Positions 42,501 to 50,398 of a stretch of DNA of 53,002 nucleotides are shown here, one piece after another. Source of the DNA: Arthrobacter mobilis (lineage in GTDB: Bacteria > Actinomycetota > Actinomycetes > Actinomycetales > Micrococcaceae); assembly GCF_012395835.1 (NCBI RefSeq), contig NZ_JAAZSQ010000011.1, forward strand, positions 62,669 to 115,670, read 5' to 3'. A model generated the notes under the pieces. It searched no databases. It had not been told where the DNA came from and worked only from the letters and a program-made list of their open reading frames with translations. A program made the position numbers and the translations under genes. Every line of letters begins with the position of its first letter. The first letter of the stretch is position 1.

Positions 42501-43817
42501 TCAGTGGACGTCGAAATCCGCGCCGAGGGCTTCGAGCTTGGACTGGAAGTGCTCGTAGCCGCGGTTGATGATCTCGATTCCCGTCACCCGGGAGCTGCCG
42601 GTGGCGGCCAGCGCCGCGATCAGGTGGCTGAAGCCGCCGCGCAGGTCCGGAATGTGGATCTCGGCGCCCTTGAGCTGGGTGGCACCGGAGATCACCGCCG
42701 AATGCAGGAAGTTGCGCTGGCCGAAGCGGCAGGGGACGCTGCCGAGGCATTCGCGGTGCAGCTGGATGTTCGCACCCATGCGCACCAGGGCCTCGGTGAA
42801 GCCGAAACGGTTCTCGTACACCGTCTCGTGGACGATCGACACGCCCTGGGCCTGGGTCAGGCCGACCACCAGCGGCTGCTGCCAGTCCGTCATGAAGCCG
42901 GGGTGGACGTCGGTCTCCAGCACCAGCGGGGACAGCTTGCGGCCCGTGTGGTAGAAGCGGATGCCGTTGTCGTCGATGTCGAAGGAGCCGCCCACCTTGC
43001 GGTAGGTGTTCAGGAAGGCCGTCAGGTCCCCCTGCCGCGCGCCCGCGACGTAGATGTCGCCCTGGGTGACCAGTGCTGCCGACGCCCAGGAGGCTGCCTC
43101 GTTGCGGTCCGGCAGCGCCCGGTGCTTGAAGCCGGTGAGGTCGCGGACGCCCTCGATCCGGATGACCCTGTCGGTCTGGACGGTGATGATGGCGCCCATC
43201 TTCTGCAGCACGGCGATCAGGTCCATGATTTCCGGCTCGATCGCAGCGCCGCTCAGCTCCGTGATGCCCTCTGCCCTGGTCGCCGTGAGCAGCACCTGCT
43301 CGGTGGCACCCACGCTGGGGTACGGCAGGGACAGCTTGGCGCCCTTGAGGCCCTTGGGCGCGGAGATGGAAATACCGCCTTCACGCTTCTCCACCACAGC
43401 ACCGAACTGCCGCAGCACCTCGAGGTGGTAGTCGATGGGCCGGTCACCGATCTTGCAGCCGCCCAGGTCCGGGATGAAGGCCTCGCCAATTGCATGGATG
43501 AGCGGGCCGCAGAACAGGATCGGGATGCGGGAATCACCGGCGTGGGCGTCGATGTCCTTCATCTGCGCTGTCTTGACCTTGGTCGGATCCAGCCGCAGAT
43601 CCCCGGTCTGCGGCTCCTTGACCACCTCGACGCCGTGCAGCCGCAGCAGGCTGGTCACGACGTCGACATCCTTGATCTCCGGGACGTTGCGCAGCACCGA
43701 GGCATCGCTGCCCAACAGTGCTGCGACCATCGCCTTGGGGACCAGGTTCTTGGCGCCGCGGACGGACACCTGTCCCGTCAGCGGGACACCGCCACGGATG
43801 GTCAGCACAGTTGCCAT
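42501..43817 (-). CDS. murA: UDP-N-acetylglucosamine 1-carboxyvinyltransferase MurA
   Basis: This 438-residue enzyme performs the first committed step of peptidoglycan synthesis, transferring enolpyruvate from PEP to UDP-GlcNAc. It reads RGGVPLTGQVSVRGAKNLVP, LLGSDASVLRNVPEIKDVDV, ILFCGPLIHAIGEAFIP, then DLGGCKIGDRPIDYH with the catalytic-loop Cys121, followed by LSLPYPSVGATEQVLLTATR and TDWQQPLVVGLTQAQGVSIV. Cys at this position is the residue attacked by fosfomycin; mycobacterial MurA has Asp there. The upstream gap to leuD is 169 nt and ends in GAGGGAAACAGG before ATG 43817, so murA may have its own promoter. Confidence 0.95.
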   Translation of the reverse strand: MATVLTIRGGVPLTGQVSVRGAKNLVPKAMVAALLGSDASVLRNVPEIKDVDVVTSLLRLHGVEVVKEPQTGDLRLDPTKVKTAQMKDIDAHAGDSRIPILFCGPLIHAIGEAFIPDLGGCKIGDRPIDYHLEVLRQFGAVVEKREGGISISAPKGLKGAKLSLPYPSVGATEQVLLTATRAEGITELSGAAIEPEIMDLIAVLQKMGAIITVQTDRVIRIEGVRDLTGFKHRALPDRNEAASWASAALVTQGDIYVAGARQGDLTAFLNTYRKVGGSFDIDDNGIRFYHTGRKLSPLVLETDVHPGFMTDWQQPLVVGLTQAQGVSIVHETVYENRFGFTEALVRMGANIQLHRECLGSVPCRFGQRNFLHSAVISGATQLKGAEIHIPDLRGGFSHLIAALAATGSSRVTGIEIINRGYEHFQSKLEALGADFDVH

Positions 43818-43986
43818 GGATACCTGTTTCCCTCGATGTGGACACCGTCATTACGCCTTCAAGCCGGATGCGCGGATTCCGCTCACGGATTCCACACGAG
43901 CTTCGCGAAGGCCCCCTTCTAAGCATAGAAGCTCGACGGGGCCGGACCTAAACAGGCTGGCCGGAAATGCGCCGGACGGCGAAGGA

Positions 43987-44586
43987 TCAGGACTTGGCCG
44001 GCAGTGTCCTGGGCTTCCAGGAGGGGCGGGCGGACTCGTATTCTGTGATTTCGGCCTCGTGCTGCAGGGTCAGCCCGATGTCGTCGAGGCCTTCGAGCAG
44101 GCGCCAGCGGGTGTAGTCGTCAATCCCGAAGGGTGCGGTGATGGTGCCGCAGCGCACGGTCCTGGCGGCCAGGTCGACGGTGACCTCGGTGCCCGGGTGG
44201 TTCTCGAGCTCCTTCCAGATGAGCTCGATGTCGTCCTGGGCCACCTCGGCGGCCAGCAGGCCCTGCTTGCCGGAGTTGCCGCGGAAGATGTCCGCGAACC
44301 GGGAGGAAAGCACGGCCTTGAAGCCGTAGTCCTTCAGCGCCCAGACCGCATGCTCGCGGGAGGACCCGGTGCCGAAGTCCGGGCCGGCAACCAGGACCGA
44401 GCCGCGGCTGAAGGGCTCGCGGTTGAGGATGAAGCTCTCGTCCTTGCGCCAGCCGGCAAAGAGCGCGTCCTCGAAGCCGGTGCGGGTGATCCGCTTCAGG
44501 TAGACGGCCGGAATGATCTGGTCGGTGTCCACGTTGGACTGGCGCAGCGGGACGCCGATGCCGGTATGGGTGGTGAACTTTTCCAT
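43987..44586 (-). CDS. leuD: 3-isopropylmalate dehydratase small subunit LeuD
   Basis: This 199-residue subunit pairs with LeuC to convert 2-isopropylmalate to 3-isopropylmalate in leucine synthesis. Motifs are [60 protein letters not shown] and [20 protein letters not shown]. Length is standard. It lies 13 nt after leuC on the same strand. Confidence 0.96.
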   Translation of the reverse strand: MEKFTTHTGIGVPLRQSNVDTDQIIPAVYLKRITRTGFEDALFAGWRKDESFILNREPFSRGSVLVAGPDFGTGSSREHAVWALKDYGFKAVLSSRFADIFRGNSGKQGLLAAEVAQDDIELIWKELENHPGTEVTVDLAARTVRCGTITAPFGIDDYTRWRLLEGLDDIGLTLQHEAEITEYESARPSWKPRTLPAKS

Positions 44587-44599
44587 GGGTGGAAGCTCC

Positions 44600-46063
44600 T
44601 TAGGCTGCGCGGCCGGCGGCGTCGGGCGCGGCCGGCTCCAGGTCGGACGGTGAGCTGAGCGTGCCGCGCACGGCGGTGGCCGCCGCGACCACCGGGGAGA
44701 CCAGGTGGGTGCGCCCGCCCTTGCCCTGGCGGCCCTCGAAGTTGCGGTTGGAGGTCGAGGCGCAGCGCTCCCCCGGGGCCAGCTGGTCCGGGTTCATGCC
44801 CAGGCACATGGAGCAGCCGGCGAAGCGCCATTCGGCGCCGAAGTCCTTGAACACCTGGTCCAGGCCCTCGGCCTCGGCCTCGAGCCGGACGCGGGCCGAA
44901 CCGGGCACCACCAGCATGCGCACGTGGGGGTCCTTGGCCCGGCCGCGGATGATCTCCGCCGCGGCGCGCAGGTCCTCGATGCGGCTGTTGGTGCACGAGC
45001 CCAGGAAGACGGTGTCCACCCGGATCTCCTTCATCGGCGTGCCGGCCTCAAGCCCCATGTACTGCAGGGCGCGTTCGGCCGCGGCCTTGGCGTTCTCGTC
45101 CCCGAAGTCCTCCGGATCCGGCACGCGCTCGGACAGGGACACACCCTGGCCGGGGTTGGTGCCCCAGGTGACGAACGGTTCGAGTTCGTCGGCGTCCAGG
45201 AACACCTCGGCGTCGAAGACGGCATCCTCGTCGGTGTGCAGCGTGCGCCAGTAGTCGACGGCGGCGTCCCAGTCGGCGCCCTCGGGGGCGTGCGGGCGGC
45301 CCTTGAGGTAGTCGAAGGTGGTCTCGTCCGGGGCCACCATCCCGGCCCGGGCACCGGCCTCAATGGACATGTTGCAGATGGTCATCCTCCCCTCCATGCT
45401 CAGGGCGCGGATGGCCGAGCCGCGGTATTCGAGGACGTAGCCCTGGCCGCCGCCGGTGCCGATCTTGGCGATCACGGCCAGGATGATGTCCTTGGCGCTC
45501 ACGCCCGGGCGCAGCGTGCCCTCGACATTGATGGCCATGGTCTTGAACGGCTTCAGCGACAGCGTCTGGGTGGCCATGACGTGCTCGACCTCGGACGTGC
45601 CGATGCCGAAGGCCAGGGCGCCGAAGGCGCCGTGGGTGGAGGTGTGCGAGTCGCCGCAGACCACCGTCAGGCCCGGCTGGGTCAGGCCCAGCTGCGGGCC
45701 CACGACGTGCACGATGCCCTGCTCGGCGTCGCCGAGCGGGTGCAGCCGGACGCCGAACTCCCTGCAGTTGTTGCGCAGCGTCTCGATCTGCGTGCGGCTG
45801 GTCAGGTCCGCGATCGGCTTGTCGATATCGATCGTGGGCGTGTTGTGGTCCTCGGTGGCGATCGTCAGATCCGGCCGGCGCAGCTTCCGGCCGGCCAGCC
45901 GCAGGCCCTCGAACGCCTGCGGGCTCGTCACCTCATGGACCAGGTGGAGGTCGATGAAGATCAGATCCGGCTGGCGGGCAGCGCCCTCGCCTTCCCCGCG
46001 GCGCACCACATGTGCGTCCCAAACCTTCTCGGCGAGCGTCCTGCCCGCAGTATGACCGGCCAT
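44600..46063 (-). CDS. leuC: 3-isopropylmalate dehydratase large subunit LeuC
   Basis: This 487-residue aconitase-family subunit carries the [4Fe-4S] cluster. It contains [48 protein letters not shown] (with conserved Cys), [14 protein letters not shown], the cluster ligands in [20 protein letters not shown] and [20 protein letters not shown], and the late [23 protein letters not shown] 46063 starts [20 protein letters not shown]. It is transcribed away from the IclR-type regulator at 46209, with a palindromic site in the shared spacer that probably controls both. Confidence 0.96.
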   Translation of the reverse strand: MAGHTAGRTLAEKVWDAHVVRRGEGEGAARQPDLIFIDLHLVHEVTSPQAFEGLRLAGRKLRRPDLTIATEDHNTPTIDIDKPIADLTSRTQIETLRNNCREFGVRLHPLGDAEQGIVHVVGPQLGLTQPGLTVVCGDSHTSTHGAFGALAFGIGTSEVEHVMATQTLSLKPFKTMAINVEGTLRPGVSAKDIILAVIAKIGTGGGQGYVLEYRGSAIRALSMEGRMTICNMSIEAGARAGMVAPDETTFDYLKGRPHAPEGADWDAAVDYWRTLHTDEDAVFDAEVFLDADELEPFVTWGTNPGQGVSLSERVPDPEDFGDENAKAAAERALQYMGLEAGTPMKEIRVDTVFLGSCTNSRIEDLRAAAEIIRGRAKDPHVRMLVVPGSARVRLEAEAEGLDQVFKDFGAEWRFAGCSMCLGMNPDQLAPGERCASTSNRNFEGRQGKGGRTHLVSPVVAAATAVRGTLSSPSDLEPAAPDAAGRAA

Positions 46064-46173
46064 GGCCAGCTCCCTCCATCATCGACAGCGCGGCCGGCCA
46101 CCCGGAGCCGGGGCCGCAGAAGCTTGTGTTTCCACTTTTCCAGCAGCGCGCCGCATAGCGCCACTTTTGGGAC

Positions 46174-46202
46174 TTGCATCTCAAATAGTGAGACGGCAAT
46201 AT
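46174..46202 (+). promoter_or_regulatory. Autoregulatory operator overlapping the iclR-type promoter, shared with leuC
   Basis: The -35 TTGCAT (46174-46179) and -10 CAATAT (46197-46202) are separated by exactly 17 nt, and the ATG follows 6 nt later, so the transcript should be leaderless. Superimposed is a palindrome: TTGC, two bases, TCTCA, a 5-nt centre, TGAGA, two bases, GCAA (46174-46199). A regulator bound here would cover the whole promoter. The site also lies about 110-135 nt upstream of divergent leuC. IclR proteins next to leuCD (LtbR in Corynebacterium, NdgR in Streptomyces) are known regulators of that operon. Confidence 0.7.
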
Positions 46203-46208
46203 CATTTT

Positions 46209-46928
46209 ATGGACAATTCAAGCGGCGTCGGCGTGATTGATAAAGCGGTTATGGTGCTGGACACCCTGGAGGCCGGTCCCACCACGCTGGCCCAACTGGT
46301 GGCGGCCACCGGACTGGCCCGGCCCACCGTGCACCGGCTGGCACTGGCCCTGGTCCACCACCGGCTGGTGGCCCGCGACGTCCAGGGGCGGTTCATTCTG
46401 GGCGGCCGCCTGGTCGAACTCGCTTCCGCGGCCGGCGAGGACCGCCTGATCGCCGCGGCCGGGCCGGTCCTGCTCCAGCTGCGCGATGCCACCGGGGAGA
46501 GTTCGCAGGTCTTCCGCCGGCAGGGCGAATGGCGCGTCTGCGTGGCCTCGGCCGAGCGCCCCGTGGGCCTGCGCGACACCATCCCGGTCGGGACCCAGCT
46601 GTCCATGAAGGCCGGCTCGGCAGCGCAGGTGCTGCTGGCCTGGGAAGACCACGAGCGGCTGCTCGAAGGGCTGCAGGGCGCCCGCTTCACCCCCACCGTC
46701 CTGGCCGGGGTGCGGCGCCGCGGCTGGGGCCAAAGCCTCGGCGAACGCGAGCCGGGCGTGGCCTCGGTTTCCGCCCCGGTGCGCGGGCCGTCCGGGCGGG
46801 TGATCGCGGCAGTGTCCATCTCCGGCCCGATCGAGCGCCTGACCCGACAGCCCGGGCGCCTGCACGCCGACGTGGTGTGCCAGGCCGCCGCGCAGTTGAC
46901 CGAGGCGCTGCGCAAATCCGGCGACTGA
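46209..46928 (+). CDS. IclR-family transcriptional regulator of leuCD (LtbR/NdgR-like)
   Basis: This 239-residue protein has an N-terminal winged helix-turn-helix (residues 6-60, VIDKAVMVLDTLEAGPTTLA and LVAATGLARPTVHRLALALV). The C-terminal IclR effector domain (about 75-235) shows SSQVFRRQGEWRVCVASAER, VGLRDTIPVGTQLSMKAGSA and GRVIAAVSISGPIERL. Its place head-to-head with leuC matches LtbR of Corynebacterium and NdgR of Streptomyces, which repress or activate leucine genes. The palindrome in its own promoter suggests autorepression. ATG 46209 was chosen for its promoter spacing; the upstream extension lies in the control region. Confidence 0.9.
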   Translation: MDNSSGVGVIDKAVMVLDTLEAGPTTLAQLVAATGLARPTVHRLALALVHHRLVARDVQGRFILGGRLVELASAAGEDRLIAAAGPVLLQLRDATGESSQVFRRQGEWRVCVASAERPVGLRDTIPVGTQLSMKAGSAAQVLLAWEDHERLLEGLQGARFTPTVLAGVRRRGWGQSLGEREPGVASVSAPVRGPSGRVIAAVSISGPIERLTRQPGRLHADVVCQAAAQLTEALRKSGD

Positions 46929-46935
46929 CCCCTCC

Positions 46936-46979
46936 GGAAAATCCGCCAGCAGATGCGGCGCATCCATTGCCGGATTTTT
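46936..46979 (+). terminator. Rho-independent terminator after the iclR-type gene
   Basis: AAAATCCG (46938-46945) pairs with CGGATTTT (46971-46978), and an inner GATGC/GCATC hairpin fills the loop. The right arm runs into TTTTT. It lies 8 nt after the regulator's stop, and thiL converges from the other side, so it may serve both. Confidence 0.65.
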
Positions 46980-47006
46980 GCAGAATTTTGCGCCAGCTTG
47001 GCGGGG

Positions 47007-48095
47007 TCAGCCGGCGAAGTGGTCCCAGCCGGCCGCCCCGGGGCTGGCGCCGTCCACGGTCACCTGCCCGTCGCCGTCGTACACCCGGCCGACGGCGGTG
47101 AACCCGTCCGGCAGCGCCGAGTCCGGTCCGAAGGCGGCGAGCAGCCCGTGGTCCTCTCCCCCGCCCAGCACCCAGGCCAGCGGATCCGCCCCGGCCAGCT
47201 CCGCGGCGGCGCGCAAGGAACGGGCAAAGGGCAGCAGCGCGGCGGAGTCCAGTTCGATGGTCACCCCGCTGGCGGCGGCCAGCCGCCCGGCGTCGCGCAC
47301 CAGCCCGTCCGAAACATCCATCATCGCGTGTGCACCGACCCGGGCAGCCAGCGGTCCCAATGCCAGCGGCGGCACCGGCCTGGACTGGGCGTCCGCCAAG
47401 TCCTTCAGCGGCGCGGGCAGGCCGTCATAGGCGTGGTTGCTCTCCAGCAGTGCCAGTCCCGCCGCGGCCTGTCCCGGGGAGCCGGTCACCGCCAGCACGT
47501 CCCCGTCCCGTGCCCCGGAGCGCAGCACCGGTGCCCGGCCGCCGAGATCCCCGGTCACCGCCGCCGTCACCACCAGCGCCGGCCCCTTGCCCAGGTCCCC
47601 GCCAACAACGGCGCAGCGCGGCGCCCCGAGTTCGTCCAGCGCCGCGCGCAGCCCGTCCGCCAGGTCCTCCACCCACGCCACTTCCGTGCCGCCGGGCAAG
47701 GTCAGGCTGACTACCAGGGAGGTCGCCTCGGCCCCCATTGCGTTAACATCGGAGAGGTTCTGCGCCGCGCACTTCCAGCCCACGTCGAAACCTGTGGTCC
47801 GGTACCCGCCGGGCCAGCGCAGCCGGAAATCGTGGTCCTCGACCAGCGTGTCGATGCTGACCACGGTCCGGCCGTCCGGGGCGGCGACGACGGCGGCGTC
47901 GTCCCCCGGGCCCACCGGCACCGCCGCCGCCCGGGCAGTGCCCAGCCGCGGAAAGATCCGCTGCAGCAGCCCCCGCTCGTCCAGCTCCGCCACCGTCAAT
48001 CGGTCCGCCACCTGCTCCACCACGCTCCTGCGCCTTGCGCGCCCATCGTCGACCGCCGGCCGCCGGGACTGCGGCCGTCTCTCCCTTGGCATCAT
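47007..48095 (-). CDS. thiL: Thiamine-monophosphate kinase ThiL
   Basis: This 362-residue AIR-synthase-like enzyme phosphorylates thiamine monophosphate to thiamine diphosphate. It contains VGPGDDAAVVAAPDGRTVVS (metal/ATP motif), DTLVEDHDFRL, VGWKCAAQNLSDVNAMGAEA, VVGGDLGKGPALVVTAAVTG, ALGPLAARVGAHAMMDVSDG (catalytic Asp region) and VLGGGEDHGLLAAF. About 35 extra residues precede the conserved start. Two adjacent ATG codons (48095, 48092) compete. It is convergent with the IclR-type gene and divergent from the DUF1697 gene. Confidence 0.94.
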   Translation of the reverse strand: MMPRERRPQSRRPAVDDGRARRRSVVEQVADRLTVAELDERGLLQRIFPRLGTARAAAVPVGPGDDAAVVAAPDGRTVVSIDTLVEDHDFRLRWPGGYRTTGFDVGWKCAAQNLSDVNAMGAEATSLVVSLTLPGGTEVAWVEDLADGLRAALDELGAPRCAVVGGDLGKGPALVVTAAVTGDLGGRAPVLRSGARDGDVLAVTGSPGQAAAGLALLESNHAYDGLPAPLKDLADAQSRPVPPLALGPLAARVGAHAMMDVSDGLVRDAGRLAAASGVTIELDSAALLPFARSLRAAAELAGADPLAWVLGGGEDHGLLAAFGPDSALPDGFTAVGRVYDGDGQVTVDGASPGAAGWDHFAG

Positions 48096-48118
48096 TCACC
48101 ACCGGCCCGCCCGGACGG

Positions 48119-48124
48119 TAATCT
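48119..48124 (+). promoter_or_regulatory. Probable leaderless -10 element of the DUF1697 gene
   Basis: TAATCT at 48119-48124 lies 7 nt before ATG 48132, with no Shine-Dalgarno sequence in between. No clear -35 is visible in the short spacer to thiL. Confidence 0.45.
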
Positions 48125-48131
48125 GCCCTGC

Positions 48132-48683
48132 ATGACTGGGTATGCGGTTTTCCTGCGGGGCATCAATGTGGGCGGGATCAACATCAAGATGGCGGACCTG
48201 CAGCGCGAGCTCGCCGGGCTGCCGCTCCAGGACGTGAAGACGCTGCTGGCCAGCGGCAACGTGGTGTGTTCCGCCGAGGTCCCGGCCGCCGAGGTCAAGT
48301 CGCTCATCGAGCAGCGGCTGCGCGAGGCCTTCGGCTACGACGCCTGGGTGATTGTCCTGCCCGCCGAGCGGGTGCGCGAGCTGGTGGCGGCCTGCCCGTA
48401 TCCGCCGGATGAGGCCGACACCCACACCTACATCACGCTGTCCTCCGACCCGGTCCTGCTGCAGGAGCTGTTCGAGGCCGGGGCGGCCGCGGGCGCCGAG
48501 CAGGTGAGCCTGGGGCCCGAGGCCGTGGCCTGGCAGTGTCCCAAGGGCGCCACCTTGGACAGCCCGCTGGGCAAGCTCGGGGCCAAGGCGCGCTACAAGA
48601 GTGTGACGACGACGCGGAACCTGCGCACGATGCTCAAGGTCCTGGAGGCTGCCAGGTCCACGGCCACCGTCACCGGCCACTGA
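48132..48683 (+). CDS. DUF1697-family protein
   Basis: This 183-residue soluble protein opens with the family signature YAVFLRGINVGGINIKMADL, followed by VKTLLASGNVVCSAEV and, near the end, LGKLGAKARYKSVTTTRNLR. DUF1697 proteins are common in actinobacteria and have no established role. No membrane or signal region is present. It is divergent from thiL, with a 36-nt spacer that must hold both promoters. Confidence 0.9.
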   Translation: MTGYAVFLRGINVGGINIKMADLQRELAGLPLQDVKTLLASGNVVCSAEVPAAEVKSLIEQRLREAFGYDAWVIVLPAERVRELVAACPYPPDEADTHTYITLSSDPVLLQELFEAGAAAGAEQVSLGPEAVAWQCPKGATLDSPLGKLGAKARYKSVTTTRNLRTMLKVLEAARSTATVTGH

Positions 48684-48781
48684 TACTCCCCGCCAGGCAT
48701 CGGCTCCTGCCGCCGGGTGGCCATCGGCAGGCCCGGCAGGATGGCGCCGGGGCGCGCGTGGGGCGGACGGGACGGCCGCCG

Positions 48782-50398
48782 CTAACCGGAGGCGGCGGCG
48801 AGGGCCTGGCGGAAGTCGTTGTAGTGCGAGATCTCCGCTTCCACCGGGGCCACCACCTTCTCCTCGGCGACGGCGGCCACCGCTGCCTGCAGCCTGCGCC
48901 GGGCCTTGGCCGCCCGCTGCCGGGCAGCCAGCCTGGCGACCAGCCCCGACGCGATGCCGACCAGGATGCCCAGCAGCACTCCCGCGGCCAGCAGCAGCGT
49001 GGGCACCGGGAAGCCTTCGACCTGCGGCGCCGGCGGAACCTGCAGCTGCAGATAGCCCAGCACGAAGAGCCCAAGCAGCCACAGCGCCCCGGCCAGCGCT
49101 GCCGCCAGCGCAATCCACTGCAGGATCCCGGCGACCGGCCACCACCAGGCCTTCCGGTTCGACCCGAGGTCCGTCCGCGCCAGCGCCTGGTCGAGGGCAT
49201 CCGGCAAGGTTTCGGCAGTGGACCGGGCCGCGCGCCGGATGGACCCGCGCCAGGGATCGGGTGCGCCGGCGCTGGCCGCGTCGGCGAAAGCCCGGATCGC
49301 CGTATCCGCGCGCGCACGCTGGGCCGGGCCGGGCGCCGGCATCGAGGAGCGGTTAACCGCGGGATCCACGTCGCGCCGGTCCAGGTTCAGCCGTTGCAGC
49401 GGGTCGCGCCGCAGCCGGCCCAGCCAGCGCGTCACGGGCCAGCCGGTGCTGGCATGGGAGCGCCGCCGGAAGGACTTCTCCACCGCTTCCACCACGACCT
49501 CGACGCCGGCCGCCTGGGCCAGCTGTCCGGCGAGCTCGCGCTTGGCCTGCTGGCCGGGGCCGGGCAACGCCGTGCCGGAGCCGCTGTCCTGGAGCACGGA
49601 GACGGCCCTGCGCACGTCCGCGCCCAGCCGCTCGCTGGCCGCCTGGCGGTCATCGACGACCTTGCGGATGGCCTGGCGCAGCTCGGCGATGCCGGACCCG
49701 GTGCGCGCGGAGACCGGGAAGACCGGGACCTGCTCCAATCCGTCCACGGCCAGCAGGTCCCGGAGGGAGTCGGTCACCGGCTGCAGCTCGCCCTCGCGCA
49801 GCCGGTCCACCTGGTTCAGCACCACCAGGGTCACGGCCCCGTAGGAGGCCAGCGGGCGCAGGAAGCCGTAGTGCACGGCGGCGTCGGCGTACTTCTGCGG
49901 GTCCAGCACCCAGACCAGCACATCCACCTGGCCGGCCAGACGCTCGACGATCCTGCGGTGCTCCACGGCGGTGGAATCAAAATCCGGCAGGTCCAGCAGG
50001 ATCAGGCCGCCTGTGGCTGGGTCGGCGAGCGTGTCCGCGTCCATCTCGTGGCGCCGGTTGACCTGGAGCCAGTTCAGCAGCGGCTCGCTGCCTGCGGTTC
50101 CCCAGATGCCCGCCAGCGGTTCCGCCGTCGTCGGCCGCCGGGCCGCCGCCCTGGCGACCTCCTCACCGACCAGGGCATTAAACAGGGAGGATTTCCCGCT
50201 GCCGGTGGCTCCGAACAGACCCACCACGGTGTGTTCGGAGGACAGCGACCGGCGCATGCTGGCGCGCTCAAGCACGTCGAATGCCGGCGTCAGCACGGCC
50301 TCCGGCAGCCTGCCGACGGCCAGCTCACGGGCGGTGTTCAGCGCCTCCAGCCGCTGCTGCAGCGGCGAGGACTCGGTGGTCCCGCGGTGCCGGCTCAT
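48782..50398 (-). CDS. Dynamin-like GTPase with C-terminal membrane helices (second of pair)
   Basis: This is a 538-residue protein. G1 VVGLFGATGSGKSSLFNALV (about residues 58-77), the DLPDFDS G3-like block and the G4 VVLNQVDRLRE mark an active GTPase. Two hydrophobic helices (QWIALAAALAGALWLLGLFV and LLLAAGVLLGILVGIASGLV) anchor the C-terminal half, followed by an Arg/Ala-rich amphipathic tail. ATG 50398 overlaps the stop of the upstream GTPase (ATGA), so the pair is cotranslated. Paired bacterial dynamins (Streptomyces DynA/DynB) bind each other and remodel membranes at division; mycobacterial IniA/IniC are a stress-related parallel. Confidence 0.82.
   Translation of the reverse strand: MSRHRGTTESSPLQQRLEALNTARELAVGRLPEAVLTPAFDVLERASMRRSLSSEHTVVGLFGATGSGKSSLFNALVGEEVARAAARRPTTAEPLAGIWGTAGSEPLLNWLQVNRRHEMDADTLADPATGGLILLDLPDFDSTAVEHRRIVERLAGQVDVLVWVLDPQKYADAAVHYGFLRPLASYGAVTLVVLNQVDRLREGELQPVTDSLRDLLAVDGLEQVPVFPVSARTGSGIAELRQAIRKVVDDRQAASERLGADVRRAVSVLQDSGSGTALPGPGQQAKRELAGQLAQAAGVEVVVEAVEKSFRRRSHASTGWPVTRWLGRLRRDPLQRLNLDRRDVDPAVNRSSMPAPGPAQRARADTAIRAFADAASAGAPDPWRGSIRRAARSTAETLPDALDQALARTDLGSNRKAWWWPVAGILQWIALAAALAGALWLLGLFVLGYLQLQVPPAPQVEGFPVPTLLLAAGVLLGILVGIASGLVARLAARQRAAKARRRLQAAVAAVAEEKVVAPVEAEISHYNDFRQALAAASG

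Noticed and set aside
46064-46208. Leucine attenuator or T-box upstream of leuC
   Set aside because: No leader peptide rich in Leu codons, no T-box sequence, and no terminator/antiterminator pair is visible in the 145-nt spacer; the palindrome explains control better.
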